From Deltaproteobacteria bacterium (GTDB lineage: Bacteria > Bdellovibrionota > UBA1018 > UBA923), in the NCBI GenBank assembly GCA_016194725.1, contig JACQAW010000487.1, forward strand, positions 1-9,216: 9,216 nt of DNA. The letters are read 5' to 3'. Both the position numbers and the translations under genes were made by a program. The notes beneath the pieces were generated by a model that made no database searches, had not been told where the DNA came from, and saw only the letters and a program-made list of their open reading frames with translations. Numbering within the stretch: position 1 is the first letter of the stretch; every line of letters starts with the position of its first letter. Shown piece after piece: positions 1-6,239 of this stretch.

Positions 1-1
1 C

Positions 2-2080
2 CTTGATGACATCGTGGACCAGGATTTCAGCACCACCAGCCTGCTGCGCGGGCTGAAAGACAAGTTCGGCGACAAAAACGAGCTCTTCGTAACGTTTGCC
101 AGAAAAGACGGCGCTGAGCTTTCCGTTGCCGAGGTTTGCGCGATTCGAAAGTGGCTGGGTACCCAGGTGCGCGACAACAACGAGCTGGCGCGAATGTTTT
201 CGGCGTTTTCGATTCGGCAGGCCAGCTGGCGGCACGGCGAAGCCTGGTTTCCATCCGTACTCAGCCCCGACTGCGATGCAGCCGCCGCCGGGCCCGCCGC
301 AGTGGCCGAACTTTCCGCGCAGTGGGGACGACTTGCGTCTTCACCCTGGGCCGGCATTGTCACGCCGGCCGCGTCCGGTGCCGGAGTCGGAATCCATGAC
401 ATGGCCGTGGATTTCTATCTGCGCGACAACTCCACCAACCTCAAATTCGGCACCTTCGACCCCGTAGTCGTGACACAGATGATGGCCGATTTCGAGCGTC
501 AGGTCGGTGTCGCGTTTCCCCCTTTGCAGGCGCACTGGACCGGCATGGCCGCGTTTCAATATTACGTGAACAATGGGTTTCAGAACCTGTTCGTGCTCAA
601 TGCCGTGATTCTGCTGGTCCTCATGCTCCTGTTTCGCCTGCTGTACGGCACGTTTCGCAGCGCTCTGCTGCTGATTACGACGTTGGTTTTCGCCGGCATT
701 TTTCTGCACGGGCTTATGGGTGCACTCGATTTTCCGCTCGATATTCTTTCGAATAATCTTTTCCTGCTCGTCGTCGTAAGCACGATCGAGGATTTTATCT
801 TCGTTTCTTATCTGCAGCTGCGAGGTGAGCTGCACTGGCGCGCCATTTTTCGCGGCTTGCTGGTACCCAGCTTTTTCACCTCGCTATCCACCCTGATTGG
901 TTTTGCTTCGCTGGGCGTTTCCGAGCTTTCGATTATCAGAAGATTTGGCGTCATGGCGGGTCTGGGGGCCCTGATCGAGTGGGGCATGGTTTTTCTGGTC
1001 CTGCCGGCCTTCGTGCAGGAGTTTCCAGGTTTTCGGAACTGGGTGGTGCCGCGCAGGGCCGTTTTCAGCGGCCTGACTCGCATGCTTTCAAACTGGGTGA
1101 TACGGCCGCGTCTGGCCCGGGTTTTGCTCGTCATTTATCCGCTGGCTATCATCTTTGCTTTTCATCTGCGCATCGCCGATTCGCCCGAGCGTACCTTTCC
1201 ACCCGGGCATCCGTTTCGCGCCACCTTCGACTATATGAGCCAGACACGGGAAACCAAGGCCATCGTCAGCCTCGTCTTCCGGCGATATAACGATGTGGCA
1301 GGCAATCAACGAATTCTCATGACAGTGGCTCGGACTTCAAACGTGGCACGCATCGAAGACCCTTACCGCGTCGAGCAGTTCATGCTTGCCAACGTTCCGG
1401 ACCGGGTGCGGCCGGCGTTGCTGCGCCAGCTGCGCGAGGCGCAGGGTTTTCGCAGGTATGTGGCCACCACGGGCGAGGGCCGCGCGATATTATTTTTGCG
1501 CGACTCCGAAATCGGCGCGCTCAACCGCCTTCGCGGCATGGTGGCGCAGCTGTGCGCCGAGGGTCAATGCTGGCTTGCCGGCACTCCCATTTCCTATGCC
1601 GAATTTGGCGATCGTATACGTTCCACGTTGCTTGAGAGCCTGATCATCAGCCTGGCTCTAGTGGGTGGCATCATCGTTTTTCTGGCGCTGCAGCTGGGGC
1701 AGCCTGGAATCCCGGCGCTGCTGCTCTCGGCTTTCTGGGGTTCGGCCGCTATGTGCGCCGCCGTGGGGTTGCTGCAAATTCCCATCAGCTTCATCACGTG
1801 CATTTTTGCCGCCACATTGGTGGGCCTGGCCGGTGACAATACGATTCAGTTCATCTTCAGCGCCCGTCGGGGACGGCTGGCTCTGGGCGTGCAACGCCTG
1901 GGCGGAGCCTCGGTGCAGGTGGCCTTTTGCATGGTGGGCATCGCATTGTGTTTTCTGAGCTCTTATTTTCAGCCGCCACGTGAGCTGGGTCTTTTGCTGA
2001 CGTGCGGATTCCTTGCAACGCTTGCCGGTGATTTTTGGCTCTTTAAGGGGCTTCTTGCCACCGACAAGGAATCGCCATAA
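2..2080 (+). CDS. RND-superfamily exporter (HAE3/MMPL type), 5' end outside window
   Basis: This is an inner-membrane exporter of the RND superfamily, the proton-driven kind that moves lipids or other hydrophobic molecules. The frame is open to the left edge, so the start and the first membrane helix lie upstream. The GTG at 14 is an internal codon and is used here only as residue 1. A soluble periplasmic domain (about 1-185) is followed by five hydrophobic helices (about 191-210, 216-236, 245-267, 282-302, 312-334). A seventh helix (366-384), a second periplasmic domain (about 388-535) and five more helices (about 540-677) complete the duplicated RND plan. Acidic residues sit in the fourth and tenth helices, in STIEDFIF (256-263) and GLAGDNTIQF (604-613), where RND proteins carry their proton-relay aspartates. 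C514 and C519 in the second periplasmic domain could form a disulfide. The stop lies 9 bases before the ATG of the next gene, suggesting one operon. The substrate cannot be told. Confidence 0.85.
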   Translation, partial: LDDIVDQDFSTTSLLRGLKDKFGDKNELFVTFARKDGAELSVAEVCAIRKWLGTQVRDNNELARMFSAFSIRQASWRHGEAWFPSVLSPDCDAAAAGPAAVAELSAQWGRLASSPWAGIVTPAASGAGVGIHDMAVDFYLRDNSTNLKFGTFDPVVVTQMMADFERQVGVAFPPLQAHWTGMAAFQYYVNNGFQNLFVLNAVILLVLMLLFRLLYGTFRSALLLITTLVFAGIFLHGLMGALDFPLDILSNNLFLLVVVSTIEDFIFVSYLQLRGELHWRAIFRGLLVPSFFTSLSTLIGFASLGVSELSIIRRFGVMAGLGALIEWGMVFLVLPAFVQEFPGFRNWVVPRRAVFSGLTRMLSNWVIRPRLARVLLVIYPLAIIFAFHLRIADSPERTFPPGHPFRATFDYMSQTRETKAIVSLVFRRYNDVAGNQRILMTVARTSNVARIEDPYRVEQFMLANVPDRVRPALLRQLREAQGFRRYVATTGEGRAILFLRDSEIGALNRLRGMVAQLCAEGQCWLAGTPISYAEFGDRIRSTLLESLIISLALVGGIIVFLALQLGQPGIPALLLSAFWGSAAMCAAVGLLQIPISFITCIFAATLVGLAGDNTIQFIFSARRGRLALGVQRLGGASVQVAFCMVGIALCFLSSYFQPPRELGLLLTCGFLATLAGDFWLFKGLLATDKESP

Positions 2081-2083
2081 GAT

Positions 2084-3517
2084 TTGAGGATGGCGGAAGA
2101 AGGCGAAAAGCCTACCAGGTTTTTAATCGCGGATAATGACGGGGACTTCGCCGACCAGGTTGTCGAAGATTTCAAGATTGCACGCAAGACCATGGGTAAA
2201 AGCGCGATCACGCCTATTTTTTCCGATACGGTGCGCTCGTCGCAGTCCAGGCTTTCTGACCGCGACTTCGACTATGCCGCGGTTTTCGTGAATCCCGTGC
2301 TGGGCACTGCGGCCTGGCTGGCGGTCATGCGCTCGTGCCACCAGTATCGGGTGGGCGTGCCGGTGTTCGTCATTTATGACGGCAAGCCGAACGTCAGCCG
2401 TGAAGAGGCCGAGGGCATGGGGGCTGCGGGTTTTATCGCCAAGCCGCTCACTTATTCCAAAATGGTCGAAATGGTCAGCGGCAACCCCACCCATGCGCCG
2501 TCGCCGGATGATCTTGATCCGCCGGCGTCCGAAGAGCCGACAGCGGCCCGGAGTGAACAAGAGGCCCCTTCGGGCACGCTGGCTGACGGCGACGTCATGG
2601 AAGTGAACCTTGCCAATCTTGTTGGCCGCGTCAAGTCGGCTTTTGACGTTTATGTGCGCCTGAGCACGGGCAAGTTCGTGCGCATTCTCAAGTCAGGCGA
2701 CGTGCTGTCGCATGACCGGGTTGAAAGCTATCGCGCCAGGGGCGTAACCGCCTTGCACATCCTGAAAACAGCGCAGGCCGACTACCTGAACCTTTACGAT
2801 GCGCTGGTTACCGAGGTGCTTTCGGACAAATCGGCATCCGCAGATATCAAAGTAAGTCAGGTGGTGGGGCAGGGCGAGGCTACCGCCCGCATGCTGCGCG
2901 ATTCCGGCTTTGGCGAAAAAAGCGTGCAGCGGGCGCAGCAGTACGTGGCCAATACCACCGAAATGGTGAGCCAGCTGGCCGGCGACAATATGGTCGTAAA
3001 AAAACTGTTGGGGGATATTGCCAGTCTTGAGCACGGCGTGGCTTGTACGATGCTGGCCAGCATGATGCTCAAGCACATCGGCGGCACCAACCCGGCCGTA
3101 TTCAATGGTATTGGCATTGCCTGTTTTCTGCACGACATTGCCCTGCTGGGCAAACCGCCAGTGATTCGCGACGAGCTGGAGCCGCGCATGAACGACGAGC
3201 AGCGGGCGATTTTTCGGGCGCATCCCGCGCAAAGCGCCGAGATGCTCAAGCAGATGAAAAAGATTCCGCCCATTATCGTGTCCGCGGTGGCCGACCACCA
3301 TCGCCGTATGGACGGCAGCGGTTTTCCGAATGCCGAAGGCAATGTGGAAATCAACCGCGTGGCCGAGCTTATCGGCCTGAGCGAGGAGTTTCTTAAAGTG
3401 GCCGAAATGTCCAAAGGCACGCCGCTCAACCCGTTCGATATTCTGCGCGTGGACGCGGAAAAGCTTTTCTCGGCGCCCATCGTCGACGCATTTATCCGCA
3501 CCTTCGCGGAAAAGTAG
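2084..3517 (+). CDS. Degenerate receiver + HD-GYP-like signalling protein
   Basis: This is a 477-residue cytoplasmic signalling protein, probably linked to cyclic-di-GMP. Residues about 11-130 look like a response-regulator receiver: acidic cluster ADND (16-19) and the lysine in AKPLTY (119-124). At the phosphoacceptor strand the sequence is AAVFVNPVLG (65-74) with no aspartate, so phosphorylation is doubtful. An acidic, Pro/Ala-rich linker (about 135-170) leads to a small domain (about 172-245) of the kind found before some HD-GYP domains. The C-terminal HD-GYP-like domain (about 265-477) keeps the metal-ligand residues H317, H350-D351, H380 and H405-H406. It departs from consensus: HDIGK is HDIAL, HHE is HHR, and GYP is GFP (DGSGFP, 410-415). 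It may be a c-di-GMP sensor or a weak phosphodiesterase. The start is uncertain: TTG at 2084 gives this length and ATG at 2090 gives 475 residues. GAGG at 2086-2089 abuts the ATG too closely to be its RBS, and AAGGA at 2066-2070 is rather far. Confidence 0.85.
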   Translation: MRMAEEGEKPTRFLIADNDGDFADQVVEDFKIARKTMGKSAITPIFSDTVRSSQSRLSDRDFDYAAVFVNPVLGTAAWLAVMRSCHQYRVGVPVFVIYDGKPNVSREEAEGMGAAGFIAKPLTYSKMVEMVSGNPTHAPSPDDLDPPASEEPTAARSEQEAPSGTLADGDVMEVNLANLVGRVKSAFDVYVRLSTGKFVRILKSGDVLSHDRVESYRARGVTALHILKTAQADYLNLYDALVTEVLSDKSASADIKVSQVVGQGEATARMLRDSGFGEKSVQRAQQYVANTTEMVSQLAGDNMVVKKLLGDIASLEHGVACTMLASMMLKHIGGTNPAVFNGIGIACFLHDIALLGKPPVIRDELEPRMNDEQRAIFRAHPAQSAEMLKQMKKIPPIIVSAVADHHRRMDGSGFPNAEGNVEINRVAELIGLSEEFLKVAEMSKGTPLNPFDILRVDAEKLFSAPIVDAFIRTFAEK

Positions 3518-3527
3518 CGCTGGCTCG

Positions 3528-3776
3528 TTACTTCTTCGGCTTTTTCTTGATGCCTTTTTTCAGAATGAGCTCGCGTTTTTCGGCCACATTTTCCAGACGG
3601 GAGTCGCGCAGAATCTCTTCTATCGCGTTCAGCTCGTCTTCAAGCTCCCAGCGGGCCAGTGAGCTGAGTGCGATTTCCTCGTGTGTGTCAGGCTTGCCCA
3701 TGCTGTCGTGTACCTTGAGCTTGTGGCGCAGGCCGAGGGAGCGTTGCAGTAGTTCGAGTTTGGTTGACCGGTCCAT
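3528..3776 (-). CDS. Small charged helical protein, unknown function
   Basis: This gene encodes 82 residues that I do not recognise. The protein is almost entirely charged and polar, with no cysteine, no signal peptide and no membrane segment. Heptad-like Leu/Ile spacing between about residues 38 and 72 (through WELEDELNAIEEILRD) suggests a helical hairpin or short coiled coil, and the C-terminus is a lysine-rich tail (KKGIKKKPKK). Such a tail fits nucleic-acid or ribosome binding, but that is inference. The ATG has an upstream AAGG on the minus strand with a 9-base spacer (within GAGGTAAGG, about 3786-3794), which supports translation. It is convergent with the HD-GYP-like gene, with a 10-base gap and no clear terminator between them, and divergent from the secreted protein at 3943. 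An overlapping plus-strand frame in the same place has no RBS and serine/arginine-heavy composition typical of a shadow frame. Confidence 0.65.
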   Translation of the reverse strand: MDRSTKLELLQRSLGLRHKLKVHDSMGKPDTHEEIALSSLARWELEDELNAIEEILRDSRLENVAEKRELILKKGIKKKPKK

Positions 3777-3942
3777 TGGTGCGCACCTTACCTCTAATGC
3801 AGGGCAATTGCCACAATGGGCTAATCATCACGAATATTTATGAGTTTGTATATGAATTAATAATTTCCAATTACAAGCAAACTCCCCTATAAAGGCCCCC
3901 GTCCGGTAACAAAATTAAAAAAATTATTTAAGGGGTTTTAAA
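3777..3942. promoter_or_regulatory. AT-rich divergent intergenic promoter region
   Basis: These 166 bases separate two divergent genes and are far more AT-rich than the flanks, especially 3826-3893 and 3909-3930. For the plus gene, a candidate -10 TATAAA (3888-3893) lies 18 bases from TTTCCA (3864-3869, 4/6 to the -35 consensus), giving a leader of about 40 bases. For the minus gene, a candidate is TTGTAA (3876-3871) with TATACA (3852-3847), spacer 18. Both are weak matches. A perfect 10-bp palindrome GGCAATTGCC (3803-3812) lies upstream of the minus start and could be an operator or chance. AAGGGG at 3930-3935, 7 bases before the ATG at 3943, is a strong RBS. CCCCT at 3884-3888 could pair with that RBS only if transcription started farther upstream. 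Confidence 0.45.
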
Positions 3943-4470
3943 ATGAAGTCCAAGTTTATCATGGCGGTTTCGTTTCTCGGTCTTGTTGGCGCTCAGCTGC
4001 CCGCCCAGGCACGCAGCTTGATGCCGCCAGTATGGAGCGCCGAGCTGACGCGCATTCATCTCGACGAGCAGCTTCCTTATAAGGACAGCGTCGTCGGCGC
4101 CGAAATCGAAATCAACTATGCCGCGCGGAAGGCCACGCTTACGCTGATGCGCAAGTTTTCGTGCCCAGTCGGCCAGTTCTGTGCCCAGGTCATGCCCATG
4201 CCCATCGTCATCGAGCTGCCTATCGTCGACCGCAACGTCGATGAGTGCGGAAGCAAGTTGATCAAAGCCGCCAAGGACCTGCGCCGGGTTGACGGCGCGC
4301 TGCAAACACTCGCAATTCGCGACAATACGGCAAACCACTGCCCAAGCTTCGTGGCTCGTCCGGCCACTGAAGTCATCATGAAGAGTGAATACCACGGCCG
4401 GGGTCGCCCAATGAGCACCCGTTCGACGTTCGAAGGCGAAGCGCTGCGCCCCGTTTACAACAAGATGTAA
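3943..4470 (+). CDS. Secreted four-cysteine protein, unknown function
   Basis: This gene encodes 175 residues with a clear Sec signal peptide: basic MKSK, a hydrophobic core (about 5-18), and an AQA motif at 21-23 that predicts signal peptidase I cleavage before R24. The mature protein of about 152 residues would be periplasmic or exported. It contains only four cysteines (C74, C80, C102, C133), an even number consistent with two disulfides formed outside the cytoplasm. The middle (about 50-95) alternates hydrophobic and polar residues as beta strands do (EIEINYAARKATLTLM; VMPMPIVIELPIV). I recognise no family. The start is well supported by AAGGGG seven bases upstream. It is monocistronic: an AT-rich promoter region precedes it and a strong intrinsic terminator follows 29 bases after the stop. 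Confidence 0.85.
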   Translation: MKSKFIMAVSFLGLVGAQLPAQARSLMPPVWSAELTRIHLDEQLPYKDSVVGAEIEINYAARKATLTLMRKFSCPVGQFCAQVMPMPIVIELPIVDRNVDECGSKLIKAAKDLRRVDGALQTLAIRDNTANHCPSFVARPATEVIMKSEYHGRGRPMSTRSTFEGEALRPVYNKM

Positions 4471-4499
4471 GCTCAGGTTCATTCAGGTCCAAAAAACAG

Positions 4500-4533
4500 G
4501 GCTGGGATGCTTCGGCATTCCGGCCTTTTTTTT
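4500..4533 (+). terminator. Intrinsic terminator with UUCG tetraloop, possibly bidirectional
   Basis: An 11-bp stem (4500-4510 with 4515-4525), containing two G-U pairs, closes a C(UUCG)G tetraloop and is followed by eight T residues (4526-4533). This is a textbook Rho-independent terminator for the secreted-protein gene ending at 4470. An A6 run at 4491-4496, three bases before the stem, gives a T6 run on the minus strand, so the element could also stop transcription arriving from the right. Confidence 0.93.
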
Positions 4534-4583
4534 ATCTTTTTTCAGGAATTCCGGCCGGGAGTTGTGTTGATCGTTGCCGCCAC

Positions 4584-4691
4584 TTACTGGGGCAGGGCGT
4601 AGCCTGCCTTGATGCCAGGGCCCCAAGCCTCGAACGGAGTCAGCATGTCTTTGCTGGTTTTGGGTTGCACGGCCGCATGGTTCGCTGCGTT
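4584..4691 (-). other. Possible minus-strand mini-ORF or 3' remnant of a gene
   Basis: In the gap between the terminator and the radical SAM gene, one minus-strand frame ending in TAA at 4586-4584 has a strongly G/C-biased third codon position over about 36 codons, like the real genes here. It ends in FEAWGPGIKAGYALPQ. No start with a good RBS is visible. Candidates are ATG at 4646 (20 residues), GTG at 4670 (28 residues) or a TTG farther upstream, and the frame runs back into the 5' end of the radical SAM gene. Its 3' side faces the terminator hairpin, which carries a T6 run on this strand. It could be a small protein, the tail of a decayed gene, or chance. I do not recognise the peptide. 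Nothing else is evident between 4534 and 4761 apart from the radical SAM RBS. Confidence 0.25.
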
Positions 4692-4748
4692 GCCATCTTC
4701 ATGTTTAGAACTAGCGTATTTCGGCCTCAAGTTGTTACACTGTGGCCT

Positions 4749-4753
4749 GGGGG
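4749..4753 (+). promoter_or_regulatory. Ribosome binding site deciding the radical SAM start
   Basis: GGGGG lies 8 bases before the ATG at 4762. It favours that start over upstream in-frame starts (TTG at 4609 and others). The sequence beginning MKIVLAAVPL is also how B12-binding radical SAM proteins usually begin, whereas the 51 residues upstream look non-homologous. Confidence 0.55.
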
Positions 4754-4761
4754 TCGACTGG

Positions 4762-6231
4762 ATGAAAATTGTTCTCGCGGCTGTTCCGCTAATCACAACC
4801 CGCATACCGCCGCTTTCCATCGCATTGCTCGCGGGCCAGATGAAAAAAGACGGACATACCGTCAGGTCTTTCGACTTCAATATCGAAACCTATCACGCGG
4901 TGGAGCCCGAGCTGAAATCGTATTGGACGTTCTACAAAGGGTTTCAGTGGCTCGACGACGCTCACTTTCGGGACTTCATCTATCCCAACATCATCGCCAA
5001 GAACCTGGAGGCCTGGGCTTCAAAGATACTCAAGCAGAAGCCGGACGTGGTGGGTATCTCGGTAACGAAGTCGCCCGCTGCAATGCACCTTGCCCGCGTC
5101 CTCAAGGAAAAGAAACCCAGGGTCAAGATCGTGATTGGCGGACCGCGCTGCACTAAAATTTCAAATGATTCCGAAATGGTTCCGGGCCCGTACTTTGACG
5201 CGGTAGTGCATCACGAAGGCGAGACCTGCTTGTCTGAGCTGGTGCGCCAGTACGAGCTTACAGGAAAGCTGCGTGCGGTACCGGGCACCTCGGTGCTGGG
5301 CGACGACGGCACCATCAGCCACGAGGGCTTGCGCGAACCGGTAATGGATCTGAATGCGATGCCTTTTCCTGACTTTGACGACATGCCGCTCAAATTGTAT
5401 GTCGACGCCGATTATCCGGCGGCCAACGACCTGGAACTGCCGTTTTACACCTCGCGCGGCTGCCCGGCCCGCTGCAATTTTTGCATGGACTACAAGATGT
5501 GGGATGTGAAGTACCGACAGAAGAGCCCGCAGCGAATTATCGCCGAGATGGAATATCTTTACGAGCGTTACGGAATGGACCGGTTCTACCTCATCGAGCT
5601 GATCTTCAACGGGCATCATGGCCGCATGCGCGAGCTGGCCACCGAGCTGGCCAAAAGAAAGCACCGCTTTACCTTCTGGGGGCATGGCCGCATCGACCCG
5701 CGCTTGGATGTCGAAACTCTGCAGCTGCTCAAGGACGCGGGGTTTCGGTGGTTCATCTTCGGCCTCGAGTCGGGTTCGGACCGCGTGCTGAACTTGATGC
5801 GCAAAGGATACGGCAAGGAAACGGCCAGCAAGGTTTTGCGGGCCATGAAGCAGGTTGGCATCAACTGCTCGGTGAATATCGTGACGGGGTTTCCGGGCGA
5901 AACGTGGGGCGAGTTTTTTGAAACGGTGCAGTTCATTCACGACCACCGCGATTGTCTTTCAATGCCGCCGGCGGTTATGGAGTGCTGCGCGACGCAGGGG
6001 TCGGATATTTACCTGTATCCCGAAAAGTTCGGAATCGAAGTTACGTCGGGCAGGGGAATCGACGAGCGTGGCTGGCGGTCGGTGGATGGCAAGAATACGC
6101 TCGAAGTCCGCCTGCTGCGCAAGGAAATGATGCACAAGGTTTTCAAAGAGCTGGATTTTGGAAAGTCAGTCGACACCACTCCCGCCGCCGCGCAGCGGCC
6201 GCTGTCTCCTACTGCTCACAACGGTCAATAG
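4762..6231 (+). CDS. B12-binding-type radical SAM enzyme
   Basis: This is a 489-residue cytoplasmic iron-sulfur enzyme that should cleave S-adenosylmethionine to a 5'-deoxyadenosyl radical. Residues about 1-185 form a cobalamin-binding-type Rossmann domain: MKIVLAAVPL at the start, VVGISV (96-101), IVIGGP (123-128) and HHEGET (150-155). The B12 histidine motif DxHxxG is not evident, as in many members of this class. The radical SAM core starts with RGCPARCNFC (232-241), whose C234, C238 and C241 are the cluster ligands (CxxxCxxC). Further core motifs are HGRIDPRLD (308-316), FGLESGSD (333-340) and TGFPGET (375-381). After the core comes CLSMPPAVMECCATQGSD (398-415), with three extra cysteines (C398, C408, C409). 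The tail (about 470-489) is low-complexity. The family includes methyltransferases, cyclases and methylthiolases, and the reaction cannot be assigned. It heads a three-gene operon, its TAG overlapping the RBS of the next gene. Confidence 0.9.
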   Translation: MKIVLAAVPLITTRIPPLSIALLAGQMKKDGHTVRSFDFNIETYHAVEPELKSYWTFYKGFQWLDDAHFRDFIYPNIIAKNLEAWASKILKQKPDVVGISVTKSPAAMHLARVLKEKKPRVKIVIGGPRCTKISNDSEMVPGPYFDAVVHHEGETCLSELVRQYELTGKLRAVPGTSVLGDDGTISHEGLREPVMDLNAMPFPDFDDMPLKLYVDADYPAANDLELPFYTSRGCPARCNFCMDYKMWDVKYRQKSPQRIIAEMEYLYERYGMDRFYLIELIFNGHHGRMRELATELAKRKHRFTFWGHGRIDPRLDVETLQLLKDAGFRWFIFGLESGSDRVLNLMRKGYGKETASKVLRAMKQVGINCSVNIVTGFPGETWGEFFETVQFIHDHRDCLSMPPAVMECCATQGSDIYLYPEKFGIEVTSGRGIDERGWRSVDGKNTLEVRLLRKEMMHKVFKELDFGKSVDTTPAAAQRPLSPTAHNGQ

Positions 6232-6234
6232 GAG
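6230..6234 (+). promoter_or_regulatory. Ribosome binding site on the radical SAM stop codon
   Basis: AGGAG begins inside the TAG stop of the radical SAM gene, 5 bases before a GTG at 6240. It fixes the start of the downstream gene at 6240 even though its frame is open much farther upstream, and it implies translational coupling. Confidence 0.8.
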
Positions 6235-6239
6235 ACATC

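Noticed and set aside
2693..3501. Long minus-strand frames opposite the HD-GYP-like gene
   Set aside because: They are antisense shadows of a GC-rich gene, with His/Arg/Ser-heavy composition and no RBS.
3928..4482. 184-residue minus-strand frame opposite the secreted protein gene
   Set aside because: The plus frame has a signal peptide, a strong RBS and a terminator. The minus frame runs through the plus gene's RBS and has no motif.
4584..4660. tRNA-like or small structured RNA in the gap before the radical SAM gene
   Set aside because: No cloverleaf arms or T-loop consensus can be formed.
4609..4761. N-terminal extension of the radical SAM protein with a lipobox-like LVLGC
   Set aside because: The family begins at the MKIVLAAVPL stretch. 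The extension has no RBS, and a lipoprotein signal makes no sense on a cytoplasmic radical SAM enzyme.
5161..5946. 261-residue minus-strand frame opposite the radical SAM gene
   Set aside because: The composition is that of an antisense shadow, and the plus strand carries the complete family motifs.
5952..6239. Long upstream extension of the PRTase-like frame inside the radical SAM gene
   Set aside because: The radical SAM motifs are in the other frame, and a strong AGGAG with GTG at 6240 marks the real start.
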